A stretch of 64,000 nucleotides of DNA from NCBI RefSeq assembly GCF_900167205.1, contig NZ_FUWW01000010.1:1-64000 (forward strand). The letters are read 5' to 3'. This document shows, piece after piece, positions 1 to 8,556 of this stretch. Numbering within the stretch: the stretch's first letter is position 1; every line of letters begins with the position of its first letter. The translations under genes were made by a program, and so were the position numbers. The notes beneath the pieces are model-generated. The model was not told the origin of the DNA. It made no database searches and saw nothing but the letters and a program-made list of their open reading frames with translations. Origin of the DNA: Eubacterium coprostanoligenes (GTDB lineage Bacteria; Bacillota; Clostridia; Oscillospirales; Acutalibacteraceae).

Positions 1-146
1 TTCACTTCGCTACGCTCCGTTTAATCATCACATTGTCCTTTTCCCAATACTTTTTATTTTAATATCTCGGTGTCACATCATTGACAAATGAACAATAATA
101 TATATAAATATTATAATATATTATATAAAGAACGCACAAATAAAAA

Positions 147-170
147 ACGGCAAACTCATTGGTTTGCCGT
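147..170 (-). terminator. Intrinsic terminator of the two-component operon
   Basis: On the minus strand a 9-bp stem (ACGGCAAAC / GTTTGCCGT, 6-nt loop) is followed by a run of T (positions 146-141). It lies 13 bases past the histidine kinase stop. The remaining bases 1-146 hold no gene that I can support. Confidence 0.85.
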
Positions 171-182
171 CAATTGCCTTGT

Positions 183-1280
183 TTAGTTGTTTAATGTAAC
201 CGTAAAAGCGGTGCCTTTTCCAAGTTCGCTTTCAACACTGATTTCGTTGTTTGTCAAATCAATAATTCGTTTAACCAAAGAAAGTCCGAGCCCATTGCCT
301 TTTTCGGAATGGGAAGTGTCGCCCTGATAGAATTTTTCAAAAATATGAGCCTTTGTTTCTTCGTTCATTCCGCACCCTGTATCAGCCACCGAAACAACAA
401 TTTTATCTGCGTGCTTAACAAGGTTGACGGTTATTACACCGCCTGAAGGAGTGAATTTTATTGCATTTGAAAACAGGTTTGCCCACACGATTTTCATCAG
501 TTCTTCATCGGAATTTATGTATACATTATCTTCAACATTGAATTCAATTCCGATATTTTTGCTTTCCCACAGATTTTCCATATCAAGCAAACTTTGCGAT
601 AATTGTTCCGAAAGATTATAGTTGCTTTCTTTTGTGTTTGTTTGATTGTTTTCGATTTTGTTCAGTTTCAAAATGTTCGAAACAAGAACAGATAGCTGTT
701 GGGTTGAAGCGTAAATTTTGCTTGTGTATTCTTTTCGCTCTTCTTCACTCAAATCAGGATTTTGCAAAATAGTTGCATATGATTGAATTACCGCAAGCGG
801 TGTTTTCATTTCATGAGAAACATTTGATATAAAATCATTGCTCAAGCTGTCAACTTTTCCGAGCTGTTCAACCATAATGTTAAAATTCTGTGCAATGTTG
901 ATGAACTCAAGGCTTCCGAGTAGAAGCTCGTCCATATTAATTCTTACAGAATAATCGCCTTGAACAACTTTTTCGCTTGCTTTTGCAAACTCCTTTGTAG
1001 GCTTTTCAATCATAAGTCTGGTGAACACGAGTTGCCAAACTGTGTAAAAAATAATCAGTATAATCGAAAAATATATTAACTCGCTGAAATTTTCAGTTGT
1101 GTCCAAACCCGGAACTTTGCTGTTTGTAGCCTTTAAAAGACTGACAGTGCCAAGTGTTGAAAAGCAAACAAGAAGTGCCATAAACAAAAATGAGTTTATG
1201 ACATTTCTAACATGGTATTTGTAACTTAATCTTCCACGCTTTAAGTCGTGGATTAAAAGAGGCTTACTCGAATTCTTCAT
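183..1280 (-). CDS. Membrane sensor histidine kinase (HAMP-HisKA-HATPase)
   Basis: Sensor kinase of a two-component system. Two hydrophobic segments (about residues 30-50 and 68-87) flank a very short outside loop, so it probably senses within or at the membrane. A HAMP-like linker follows, then the dimerisation domain with the phospho-acceptor histidine in VSHEMKTPL (about 156). The ATPase domain has an N box (NLFSNAIKF), G1 (DTGCGM) and G2 (GNGLGLSL). The start overlaps the regulator stop by 17 bases and has an AAGGTG site seven bases upstream, so the pair is translationally coupled. The loop is too short for a classic ligand domain, which resembles kinases that sense cell-envelope stress or partner with transporters. 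The signal is unknown. Confidence 0.92.
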   Translation of the reverse strand: MKNSSKPLLIHDLKRGRLSYKYHVRNVINSFLFMALLVCFSTLGTVSLLKATNSKVPGLDTTENFSELIYFSIILIIFYTVWQLVFTRLMIEKPTKEFAKASEKVVQGDYSVRINMDELLLGSLEFINIAQNFNIMVEQLGKVDSLSNDFISNVSHEMKTPLAVIQSYATILQNPDLSEEERKEYTSKIYASTQQLSVLVSNILKLNKIENNQTNTKESNYNLSEQLSQSLLDMENLWESKNIGIEFNVEDNVYINSDEELMKIVWANLFSNAIKFTPSGGVITVNLVKHADKIVVSVADTGCGMNEETKAHIFEKFYQGDTSHSEKGNGLGLSLVKRIIDLTNNEISVESELGKGTAFTVTLNN

Positions 1281-1947
1281 TGATAATCACCTTGTATCCC
1301 AAGCCGTGAACGGTGACAATTTCAAATTCTTTGCATTTTGAAAACTTGTCACGAAGTTTTGTCATATAAACATCAACTGTTCTTGTGCCGGAGGTGGTGT
1401 CTGCACCCCAAAATTCATCCATAAGCTGTGTGCGTGAAAATGTTTTTTTAGGGTAGGAGAGCATTTTGTAAATAATGTTGAATTCTCTTGATGTGAGATT
1501 GATTTCCTCGCCGTCATAGGTTACGCTTCTTTCATCGGCGTTTATGCTCAATTTGCCGATGTTGATTTTTTTGCTCTCTGCAATTTTTGCACGGCGGAGC
1601 AGGGCGTTGATTCTCATAACAAGCTCGTCCAAGTTGACAGGCTTAACCATATAATCGTCAATTCCCAAGCTGAAACCTAATTGCTTTGATGCAATGTCGT
1701 CCCTTGCGGTCATAAAAAGAATAGGAATGTTTGTTGACAGCTTTCGTATGTTTTTTGCAAATTCAAAACCATCTTCACCCGGCATCATAATGTCCGATAT
1801 GATGATGTCATGAACATTGTCATACATTGCGCTGTATGCCTGTGTTGTATTGTAGCAACCCTCTGCATCAAATCCGTTTTTTCTCAAAAATGTACAGACG
1901 GCGTTGTTGAGGTCTACATCGTCTTCTACTACTAAAATTCTAAACAT
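1264..1947 (-). CDS. OmpR/PhoB-family response regulator
   Basis: 227-residue DNA-binding response regulator, the partner of the overlapping kinase. The receiver domain (1-120) has the acidic pair E8/D9/D10, phospho-acceptor D52 (SDIMMPGEDG) and the lysine of MVKPV. The winged-helix domain (130-227) has the typical LTSREF and TVDVYMTKLRDKF helices and ends in GLGYKV. I place the start at the ATG at 1947, preceded by AAAGGAGAGG. A longer reading frame extends to 2019 but has no ribosome site and adds a non-family extension. Target genes are not identifiable; no transporter sits next to it. Confidence 0.93.
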   Translation of the reverse strand: MFRILVVEDDVDLNNAVCTFLRKNGFDAEGCYNTTQAYSAMYDNVHDIIISDIMMPGEDGFEFAKNIRKLSTNIPILFMTARDDIASKQLGFSLGIDDYMVKPVNLDELVMRINALLRRAKIAESKKINIGKLSINADERSVTYDGEEINLTSREFNIIYKMLSYPKKTFSRTQLMDEFWGADTTSGTRTVDVYMTKLRDKFSKCKEFEIVTVHGLGYKVIINEEFE

Positions 1948-1996
1948 GGCATTATTCCTCTCCTTTTTTAATAGTTTGCCGGGATAATTTGTGAGA

Positions 1997-2287
1997 TTAA
2001 ATGTTGTAGTCAATTGCAACTGAAGATTCTCTTACAGCGTGCATATGTTTTTTTACTACATTGCAGTGATATTCGTCATTTTGATATTTTTCAAGAGCTT
2101 CCGCATTGCCCAAAACGACCTGAAGAATGATGTCGTATGAACGCTCTGAATGTAAAAAGTCAACACCAACCTCAATATCTCTGATGAGGTCAACTTTTCC
2201 TTCCATAGAACGCAAAATCTCCGCAGCCTTGTTGCATTCTTCAGGGCTGTTGTCTTTTAACTTAAAGCATACAATGTGCTTAATCAT
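1997..2287 (-). CDS. Dabb (stress-responsive alpha/beta barrel) family protein
   Basis: 96-residue single-domain protein. It opens with MIKHIVCFKLKD, the first strand of the dimeric alpha/beta barrel fold, and has the conserved His-Val-Val-Lys-Lys and C-terminal VAIDY segments. Proteins of this fold are small, cytosolic and dimeric; most bacterial members have no known reaction. The start is the ATG at 2287 just after GGAAA; the longer frame to 2332 would run through the rny terminator. It lies between rny and the two-component genes, with 49 bases before the regulator. The function cannot be deduced. Confidence 0.8.
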   Translation of the reverse strand: MIKHIVCFKLKDNSPEECNKAAEILRSMEGKVDLIRDIEVGVDFLHSERSYDIILQVVLGNAEALEKYQNDEYHCNVVKKHMHAVRESSVAIDYNI

Positions 2288-2311
2288 AATATTTTTCCTT
2301 TCAAAATACAA

Positions 2312-2339
2312 AATAGGGCTACCGCACGGCAACCCTATT
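2312..2339 (-). terminator. Intrinsic terminator of rny
   Basis: A 12-bp stem on the minus strand (AATAGGGTTGCC / GGTAGCCCTATT with two G-U pairs, loop GTGC) is followed by TTTTG-TATTTT. It lies between the rny stop and the Dabb gene start, so the Dabb gene is expressed by readthrough or its own promoter. Confidence 0.8.
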
Positions 2340-2356
2340 GTAATAGTTATTTTTTA

Positions 2357-3913
2357 CTATTTTGCAACATCTGAGTGTCGGCTTTCACGGATGATATTAA
2401 CCTTAATTTGACCCGGATATTCCATTTCCTCTTCAATTTTCTTTGCAATTTCGTGTGCAATATATGGCATCTTTTGGTCAGAGATTACATCCGGCTTAAC
2501 CATAACTCTTACTTCACGGCCTGCCTGAATAGCATATGCCTTTTCAACGCCGTTAAAGCTTGTTGAAATTTCTTCAAGCTGTTGCAAGCGCTTGATGTAG
2601 TGCTCAATGTTTTCTCGTCTTGCGCCCGGTCTTGAAGCAGAAACAGCGTCCGCAGCCTGAACAAGACAAGCAACGATTGTTTTGCATTCGACATCACCGT
2701 GGTGAGCCTGAATTGCGTGAACAACAGCTTCACTTTCTTTGTACTTTCTTGCGTATTCAACGCCGAGAGCAACGTGGCTTCCTTCCATTTCGTGGTCAAG
2801 AGCCTTGCCCAAGTCGTGGAGAAGACCTGCTCGTCTTGCAAGTTTTTCGTCTGCTCCGAGTTCTGCGGCCATAAGACCGGCAATGTACGATACTTCAAGT
2901 GAGTGCTTGAGAACGCTTTGACCGTATGATGTACGGTATTTGAGTTTACCTAAAAGTTTAACGAGTTCAGGGTGAACAGAACCACAGTTTGCGCTGATAA
3001 CGGCCTTTTCGCCCTCTGCTTTGATTGTTTGGTTGATTTCTCTCTTTGACTTTTCGTACATTTCCTCAATTCTTGTAGGATGAATACGACCGTCTTGAAT
3101 CAATCTTTCAAGTGTCAAACGGGCAATTTCTCGTCTTACAGGGTCAAATGAGCTTACTGTGATAGCCTCCGGGGTATCGTCAATGATAAGCTCAACACCT
3201 GTGATTTTTTCGATAGAGCGGATGTTACGACCCTCTCTGCCGATGATGCGTCCTTTGATTTCGTCTGACGGAAGCGAAACAACCGAAACAGTGGTTTCTG
3301 CTGTGTGGTCAGCCGCACAACGCTGGATAGCGGTACCGATGATTTCTCTTGCGATTACATCGCTTTGATCCTTAATCATTTGCTCGTGTTCAAGAATTCT
3401 TTTGCTTTTTTCAATATCAAGTTCGGATTCAAGGGAATTCATGAGTTGAGCCTTTGCATCCTCTTGTGATAAGCCCGAAATTCTTTCAAGCATATCAAAC
3501 TGACTTTTCTTGATGCCATCGATTTCAAGTAATTTGTCATCTGCCGACTTAATTTTTTCACTTAAACTTTCATTTTTCTTTTCCAGAGTGTCAGCTCTTT
3601 TATCAAGATATTCTTCACGCTGGTTAAGTCTTTTTTCTTGTTTTTGAACTTCGTTTCTTCTTTCACGGATTTCTTTATCTGCGTCTGAACGAAGTCTGTG
3701 TATTTCGTCTTTTGTTTCCAAAAGCAGAGTTTTCTTTGTGTTCTCCGCTTCTGAAAGAGCATTATTCAAAATTTTTGTTGCCTGTTCTGTAGCGTCACCG
3801 ATTTTTGCTGTGTCCGATTTTCCTCTTTTTGTATATCCGAACAAAAATCCGAGTACGGCAAAAAGCACTGCACATACAACGGCAATAATTATAGTAATAA
3901 CAATACTTATCAT
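2357..3913 (-). CDS. rny: Ribonuclease Y
   Basis: Membrane-anchored endoribonuclease that starts mRNA decay in Firmicutes. The 518-residue length is typical. Domains in order: an N-terminal transmembrane anchor (about 3-25), a long charged coiled coil (about 40-190), a KH RNA-binding domain containing [12 protein letters not shown], and an HD metal-dependent domain with [12 protein letters not shown] and the following AHHGD. The C-terminus is the conserved [10 protein letters not shown] segment. It is monocistronic in appearance, with a consensus promoter upstream and a terminator downstream, and is divergent from thrS. Confidence 0.97.
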   Translation of the reverse strand: MISIVITIIIAVVCAVLFAVLGFLFGYTKRGKSDTAKIGDATEQATKILNNALSEAENTKKTLLLETKDEIHRLRSDADKEIRERRNEVQKQEKRLNQREEYLDKRADTLEKKNESLSEKIKSADDKLLEIDGIKKSQFDMLERISGLSQEDAKAQLMNSLESELDIEKSKRILEHEQMIKDQSDVIAREIIGTAIQRCAADHTAETTVSVVSLPSDEIKGRIIGREGRNIRSIEKITGVELIIDDTPEAITVSSFDPVRREIARLTLERLIQDGRIHPTRIEEMYEKSKREINQTIKAEGEKAVISANCGSVHPELVKLLGKLKYRTSYGQSVLKHSLEVSYIAGLMAAELGADEKLARRAGLLHDLGKALDHEMEGSHVALGVEYARKYKESEAVVHAIQAHHGDVECKTIVACLVQAADAVSASRPGARRENIEHYIKRLQQLEEISTSFNGVEKAYAIQAGREVRVMVKPDVISDQKMPYIAHEIAKKIEEEMEYPGQIKVNIIRESRHSDVAK

Positions 3914-4043
3914 ATCAATAGCACCTCCTTCTGTTCTAAATTTTTACATAATTGTTAATTTCATCAGAAAAGGTACAGTTTTATGCAATTTTGACATTTG
4001 TAAGTACCATATACAATAGGTTTATATACAGAATGTCACAAAT

Positions 4044-4072
4044 ATAATACTTCAATATATAGTATTTGTCAA
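4044..4072 (-). promoter_or_regulatory. Sigma-A promoter of rny
   Basis: On the minus strand: -35 TTGACA (4072-4067), 17-bp spacer, -10 TATTAT (4049-4044). It gives a leader of about 125 bases before the rny ATG. Confidence 0.75.
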
Positions 4073-4132
4073 GAAAATATTTTGCGTACGGTACTGTGTT
4101 TAGACTGTGTTTAGAAATTTAAAAAATGTTAC

Positions 4133-4161
4133 TTGACAAACAAAATCAACAGTGCTATTAT
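4133..4161 (+). promoter_or_regulatory. Sigma-A promoter of the thrS leader
   Basis: -35 TTGACA (4133-4138), spacer of exactly 17, -10 TATTAT (4156-4161). Transcription would start near 4168 and run through the T-box. Confidence 0.85.
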
Positions 4162-4167
4162 ACATTC

Positions 4168-4400
4168 AAATGAAGAATATGATAAATTCTTTGATGAGAA
4201 TATGACGGCTTTTGGGCGACTTCAGAGAGCATCCGGTTGGTGAAAGGATGTGTCAAGCAGAGTTTTGTTACCACCTCGGAGTGCCTTTAATACAGGTCGG
4301 GAGCTCCCGTTACAGAGCATTGAGAGGCGATTGTTCAATCGCAATTCAGGTGGAACCGTGGATTTTATTCACCCTGTTTTTCAGGGTGATTTTTTTATTT
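4168..4400 (+). promoter_or_regulatory. T-box riboswitch controlling thrS (tRNA-Thr sensing)
   Basis: A leader RNA of about 250 bases precedes thrS. A Stem I-like region (about 4200-4290) contains the apical element GGTTGGTGAAAGG. The adjacent threonine codons ACC ACC at 4270-4275 are candidate specifiers. A self-complementary CGGGAGCTCCCG and a 7-bp hairpin (GCGATTG / CAATCGC, 4327-4342) follow. The T-box proper is AGGTGGAACCGTGG at 4348-4361, with the UGGA bulge that pairs with the uncharged tRNA end. A terminator hairpin follows (TCACCCTG / CAGGGTGA, 4369-4389, then eight T). Family knowledge: uncharged tRNA-Thr favours the antiterminator, so thrS is read when threonyl-tRNA is low. Confidence 0.9.
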
Positions 4401-4417
4401 TTAAGGAGGATTAGATT

Positions 4418-6355
4418 ATGAAAATCACATTAAAAGACGGCTCAGTTTTGGAATATAACGAAGCAAAGACAGCCGGCGACATTACAAAAGACATTTCTAT
4501 GGGACTTTTCAGAAACGCAACCTGCTGCAAGATTAACGGCGAGGTTAAGGATTTGAGAACAGTTATAGATGCCGATGCCACACTTGAAATCCTCACCTTT
4601 GATGACGAGGATGGCAGAAAGGCATTCAACCACACCGCATCTCACATTATGGCACAGGCAGTTAAGCGCCTTTATCCTGAAGCAAAACTTACTATAGGCC
4701 CTGCTATTGATAATGGTTTCTATTATGACTTTGATGTTGAAAAGTCATTCTCACCGGACGATTTGGCAAAAATCGAAGCAGAAATGAAGAAGATTGTTAA
4801 GGAAAATCCTGAAATCAAGAGATTTGAACTTCCTGTTGACGAAGCAATCGCTCTTATGGAAAGCAAGAATGAGCCTTACAAGATTGAACTTATTAAGGAG
4901 CATGCAGAAAAAGGCGAACCGATCAGTTTTTATGAGCAAGGCGAATTTACAGAACTTTGCGCAGGTCCTCACCTTATGGATATGAAGGTTGTAAAGGCAT
5001 TTAAGCTTACACAGTGCACAGGCGCTTACTGGAGAGGCGATGAGAAAAACAAGATGCTTTGCCGTGTTTACGGTACCGCATTTCCTAAGGCTTCAATGCT
5101 TGAAGAACATCTTGCAGCTCTTGAAGAGGCTAAAAAGCGTGACCACAACAAACTTGGCAGAGAGCTCGAACTCTTTACAACAGTTGATTACATCGGTCAG
5201 GGCTTGCCTATTCTTCTTCCAAAGGGTACAAAAATTATTCAAACTCTCCAGCGTTGGGTAGAGGACGAGGAAGAAAAGAGAGGTTGGTTGCTTACAAAAA
5301 CTCCTCTTATGGCAAAATCGGACCTTTATAAGATTTCAGGTCACTGGGATCACTATAAGGAAGGTATGTTTGTTCTCGGCGATGAGGAAAAGGACAAGGA
5401 AGTTTTCGCACTCCGTCCTATGACTTGCCCGTTCCAGTATCAGGCATATCTTAACAGAGCAAGATCATACCGTGACCTTCCGCTCAGATATGACGAAACA
5501 TCAACTCTTTTCCGTAACGAGGCATCGGGCGAAATGCACGGCCTTATCCGTGTTCGTCAGTTTACAATTTCAGAGGGTCACTTGATGTGCCGTCCTGATC
5601 AACTTGAGGACGAATTCAAGGCTTGCCTTGAACTTACAAACTATATGATGGATGTTTTGGGACTCAAAGAGGATTTGACCTATCGTTTCTCACAGTGGGA
5701 CCCTGAAGATACGGGAAAGTATATCGGCACAAAAGAGCAGTGGGATGAAGCACAGGGCGTTATGAAAACTATCCTTGACGACCTCGGCATCGACTACAAG
5801 GTTGGTATCGGCGAAGCTGCTTTCTACGGTCCGAAACTTGATATTCAAATCAAGAATGTATTTGGCAAGGAAGACACTCTTGTTACAATCCAAATCGACC
5901 AGATGCTTGCAGAAAAGTTCGGTATGGAATATGTAGACAAGGACGGTCAAAAGAAGAATCCTTACATCATCCACAGAACTTCAATCGGTTGCTACGAGAG
6001 AACCCTTGCTCTCCTTATCGAGAAGTATGCAGGTGCATTCCCAACTTGGCTTTCTCCTGTTCAGGTTAAGTTCCTTCCTGTTGCAGACAGACATCAGGAT
6101 TATTGCCGTGAGGTTATGTCAAAACTTCAGGCAGCAGGTGTTCGTTGCGAACTTGATGACAGAAGCGAAAAGACAGGCTTCAAGATTCGTTCTGCTCAAA
6201 TGGAGAAAGTTCCTTATATGATTATTGTTGGTGATAAGGACATCGAAGCAAACACAATTTCTGTTCGTTCAAGAAAGAACGGCGACGAGGGCGCAACCTC
6301 TGTTGACGAGTTCCTTTCAAGAATCGTAACCGAAATCGCAACAAAAGCAAGATAA
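4418..6355 (+). CDS. thrS: Threonine-tRNA ligase
   Basis: Charges tRNA-Thr with threonine in the cytosol. At 645 residues it has the full set of domains: TGS (1-62), the editing/SAD region with HTASH (72-76), a class II catalytic core with GETSTLFRNEASGEMHGLIR-like motif 2 around 360 and the class II motif 3 arginine in ERTLALLIEKY, and an anticodon-binding domain at the C-terminus. The start ATG follows AAGGAGG. Expression is governed by the T-box upstream, and a strong hairpin terminator follows. Confidence 0.98.
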   Translation: MKITLKDGSVLEYNEAKTAGDITKDISMGLFRNATCCKINGEVKDLRTVIDADATLEILTFDDEDGRKAFNHTASHIMAQAVKRLYPEAKLTIGPAIDNGFYYDFDVEKSFSPDDLAKIEAEMKKIVKENPEIKRFELPVDEAIALMESKNEPYKIELIKEHAEKGEPISFYEQGEFTELCAGPHLMDMKVVKAFKLTQCTGAYWRGDEKNKMLCRVYGTAFPKASMLEEHLAALEEAKKRDHNKLGRELELFTTVDYIGQGLPILLPKGTKIIQTLQRWVEDEEEKRGWLLTKTPLMAKSDLYKISGHWDHYKEGMFVLGDEEKDKEVFALRPMTCPFQYQAYLNRARSYRDLPLRYDETSTLFRNEASGEMHGLIRVRQFTISEGHLMCRPDQLEDEFKACLELTNYMMDVLGLKEDLTYRFSQWDPEDTGKYIGTKEQWDEAQGVMKTILDDLGIDYKVGIGEAAFYGPKLDIQIKNVFGKEDTLVTIQIDQMLAEKFGMEYVDKDGQKKNPYIIHRTSIGCYERTLALLIEKYAGAFPTWLSPVQVKFLPVADRHQDYCREVMSKLQAAGVRCELDDRSEKTGFKIRSAQMEKVPYMIIVGDKDIEANTISVRSRKNGDEGATSVDEFLSRIVTEIATKAR

Positions 6356-6365
6356 GATAGTACAA

Positions 6366-6396
6366 GCCCCTGTAAAGAGAAAATCTTTACAGGGGC
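6366..6396. terminator. Bidirectional terminator between thrS and larC
   Basis: A perfect 12-bp stem (GCCCCTGTAAAG / CTTTACAGGGGC) has a T-rich tail on the plus strand and a weaker one on the minus strand. It sits between convergent thrS and larC. Confidence 0.85.
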
Positions 6397-6400
6397 GTTT

Positions 6401-7525
6401 TTATTTTTCAATCATTTTTCTTGCTTCAAAAACCGAGATGTCTTTTTCTTCCGCAATTTTTACAATATCATCAAATTCGATTTTTTCGGTTTGTGTGCCG
6501 TAGCCGTGCGAACGCTTTATGCGAACACCGTTTTTTTCGTATATTTCTCTGTCGAGGATTGCACGAACACACTCAATCTGCCTTATGCCAAGCGTTGTTG
6601 TGTGTTTGAACATCTGCCGTGTGAGTTCGTCTTTGTCGGCAGGGGAGCAGATGACCGTAAATTCAAAGGCGGGTCTGCTCTTTTTCATAACAATAGGCTT
6701 GATGTATGCGTCTTTTGCTCCGAGGGCGAGCATTTTGTTCAGTGCATATCCGAGTTCCTCGCCCGTCATATCGTCAATTTGACAGCGAAGTTCAAACACG
6801 GTGTCGGTATCGCTTTCTTTGATAAAAGTCCTTATTATGTTTGGCTTTTCAAAGTTTTTTGTGCCTGCACCGTAGCCGACTTTTTCGTATTCGCCGTTTG
6901 AAGCGGAAAACTCATTTGCAAAGAATTTGACAAGTGCCACGCCTGTCGGAGTTGTCAGTTCGCCTTTTATGTCTCCCGTAAAGCACGGTATCGAACTTAA
7001 CAGTTCCGCAGTCGCAGGAGCAGGAACAGGCATAATTCCGTGCGCTGTTTTGACTTTGCCAAAGCCTGTTGCAATCGGTGAGCAAACGATTTTGTCAATC
7101 TGCAAATAATCAATCAGCAAACAGCAGGCGGTGATGTCAATTATGGCATCCTTTGCACCGACTTCGTGCAAGTGAACATCGGCAACCGTTGTGCCGTGCA
7201 CTTTGCTTTCTGCTTCGGCAATCAGTTTGTACACAGCTTTTGTATTTTCTTTGACTTTTTGCGGAATGTCAAAACCGTCAATAATTTTGTATATCTCGGA
7301 TATGCTCGTGTGAGTGTGTCCGCTTTCTTTTATTGTCACATCAAATTTTGATGCTCTGATACCGCTTTTTGTTGTTGTGTTTAGGCTGACGGTCACATCA
7401 CATAATAATGTATTTAATTTATTTATTATATATTCTTTGTCTTTTTCATTGAGTGTGTCAAGCAGAGAAGCGCATAGCATATCGCCTGCAACACCCATAT
7501 TACATTCTAAATATAAACTTTTCAT
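6401..7525 (-). CDS. larC: LarC, nickel insertion for the nickel-pincer cofactor
   Basis: Inserts nickel into the pyridinium dithio-dicarboxylate precursor to form the nickel-pincer nucleotide cofactor of lactate racemase-type enzymes. The 374-residue protein starts with the family signature YLECNMGVAGDML and has HLHEVGAKDAIIDI and TTPTGVALVKF. In Lactobacillus plantarum larC is read as two frames joined by a frameshift; here it is one uninterrupted frame. It lies four bases after larB. No larE or larA is in the window, so the sulfur-inserting enzyme and the client enzyme must be elsewhere. Confidence 0.9.
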   Translation of the reverse strand: MKSLYLECNMGVAGDMLCASLLDTLNEKDKEYIINKLNTLLCDVTVSLNTTTKSGIRASKFDVTIKESGHTHTSISEIYKIIDGFDIPQKVKENTKAVYKLIAEAESKVHGTTVADVHLHEVGAKDAIIDITACCLLIDYLQIDKIVCSPIATGFGKVKTAHGIMPVPAPATAELLSSIPCFTGDIKGELTTPTGVALVKFFANEFSASNGEYEKVGYGAGTKNFEKPNIIRTFIKESDTDTVFELRCQIDDMTGEELGYALNKMLALGAKDAYIKPIVMKKSRPAFEFTVICSPADKDELTRQMFKHTTTLGIRQIECVRAILDREIYEKNGVRIKRSHGYGTQTEKIEFDDIVKIAEEKDISVFEARKMIEK

Positions 7526-7528
7526 ATG

Positions 7529-8278
7529 TTATTCCTGATGATTTATCATACTTGCAATATAAGCTGCGCCGAATCCATTGTCGATATTCACTACGCTGAC
7601 ATTGCTTGCACAGCTGTTGAGCATTGCCAAAAGAGCCGAAACTCCGCCAAAACTTGCACCGTAGCCAACACTTGTCGGAACGGCAATAACAGGGCAGGAG
7701 GCAAGTCCGCCCACAACACTTGCAAGTGCACCCTCCATTCCGGCAATTGCAATGACTGCCTTGGCATTTGACAAAAGTTCTGCCTTGTCAAGCAATCTGT
7801 GAATTCCCGCAACGCCGACATCATACATTTCAACAACTTCGTTGCCGAAAGCCTTTGCCGTAATTAACGCCTCTTTTGCGCAGTATAAATCTGAAGTTCC
7901 TGCACAGCAAACAACGATTTTGCCCTTGCCGTTCGGTTCGGGTATTTTGCCTGCAACGGCAGTTCTTGATTCATTGTCGTATTCAAGAGTGATTGTGCGA
8001 TTTACATATTCAGCCTTGCTTTCGTCAATTCTGGTGATGAGCACGGTTTTTTCTCCGTTGTCAATCAGCTTTTGTGCAATAGCCCTGATTTGCTCGGCAC
8101 TTTTGCCCTCGCCGTATATCACTTCTCCTACCCCATGACGGAGTGAGCGTGAAGTATCAATATTTGCAAATCCAATATCTTCATACGGTGCAAGTTTGAT
8201 TTTTTCAAGTGCGTTGTCAGGGGAAATATCGCCGTTTTGCACGCCTTGTAATATGTTCAATAATTGTTCTTTGTTCAT
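7529..8278 (-). CDS. larB: LarB, nicotinate adenine dinucleotide carboxylase/hydrolase
   Basis: Carries out the first step of nickel-pincer cofactor synthesis: it carboxylates the pyridinium ring of NaAD and cleaves off AMP. The 249-residue protein has an N-terminal helical part (1-95) and a PurE-like C-terminal domain with VVCCAGTSDLYCAKEA, GVAGIHRLL and the glycine-rich CPVIAVPTSVGYGASFGG. It is the first gene of the larBC pair and is divergent from metY. A candidate promoter lies just upstream. Confidence 0.92.
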   Translation of the reverse strand: MNKEQLLNILQGVQNGDISPDNALEKIKLAPYEDIGFANIDTSRSLRHGVGEVIYGEGKSAEQIRAIAQKLIDNGEKTVLITRIDESKAEYVNRTITLEYDNESRTAVAGKIPEPNGKGKIVVCCAGTSDLYCAKEALITAKAFGNEVVEMYDVGVAGIHRLLDKAELLSNAKAVIAIAGMEGALASVVGGLASCPVIAVPTSVGYGASFGGVSALLAMLNSCASNVSVVNIDNGFGAAYIASMINHQE

Positions 8279-8293
8279 TATATCACCTAATAA

Positions 8294-8323
8294 TTATTAT
8301 CCATATAAAAGGGGTGTTGTCAA
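8294..8323 (-). promoter_or_regulatory. Candidate promoter of larBC
   Basis: Minus strand: -35 TTGACA (8323-8318), spacer 18, -10 TAATAA (about 8299-8294). The -35 is a perfect match but the -10 is poor. Confidence 0.45.
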
Positions 8324-8351
8324 GTTTTTTTAAAAAAATACAGAAAACCTA

Positions 8352-8380
8352 TTGACATAGTGGGTATTGTGAGTTATAAT
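8352..8380 (+). promoter_or_regulatory. Perfect-consensus sigma-A promoter of the metY leader
   Basis: -35 TTGACA (8352-8357), 17-bp spacer, -10 TATAAT (8375-8380). The flanks contain an imperfect dyad around the -35 (ACCTA...TAGTGGGT) and an inverted repeat CCTAC-N7-GTAGG at about 8399-8415. Either could bind a repressor; this is unproven. Confidence 0.85.
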
Positions 8381-8431
8381 GCAAACATAACAACAAAGCC
8401 TACCAATAAAGTAGGTAATAGGAGATTGGTT

Positions 8432-8500
8432 ATGAATAATTTATTTGAACGATTGTTACGCCAAAATTTCCGTTTTGGGCGAATGTGTTTTTGCTGTTGA
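8432..8500 (+). CDS. 22-residue Cys-rich leader peptide upstream of metY
   Basis: A short frame with its own ribosome site (AGGAG, 7-8 bases before ATG 8432) starts MNNLFERLLR, is arginine-rich, and ends in Met-Cys-Phe-Cys-Cys followed by TGA. Three of the last four codons are cysteine (8486-8488, 8492-8494, 8495-8497). It lies between a consensus promoter and metY, a sulfur-assimilation gene. Cys-ending leader peptides that sense cysteinyl-tRNA are known from actinobacteria; I infer the same role here. The coding RNA also forms a hairpin (8459-8481). Its loop AATTTCC (8465-8471) is the exact complement of the metY ribosome-site region GGAAATT (8544-8550). Confidence 0.75.
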   Translation: MNNLFERLLRQNFRFGRMCFCC

Positions 8501-8556
8501 TTTATTAAAACCGATTATCACAAAAACATTTTTTAACTTGAAAGGAAATTATTATC

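Noticed and set aside
81-108. TTGACA-16-TATAAA on the plus strand near the window start
   Set aside because: It points into the kinase terminator and the antisense strand of the kinase gene, with no gene downstream; likely chance in AT-rich DNA.
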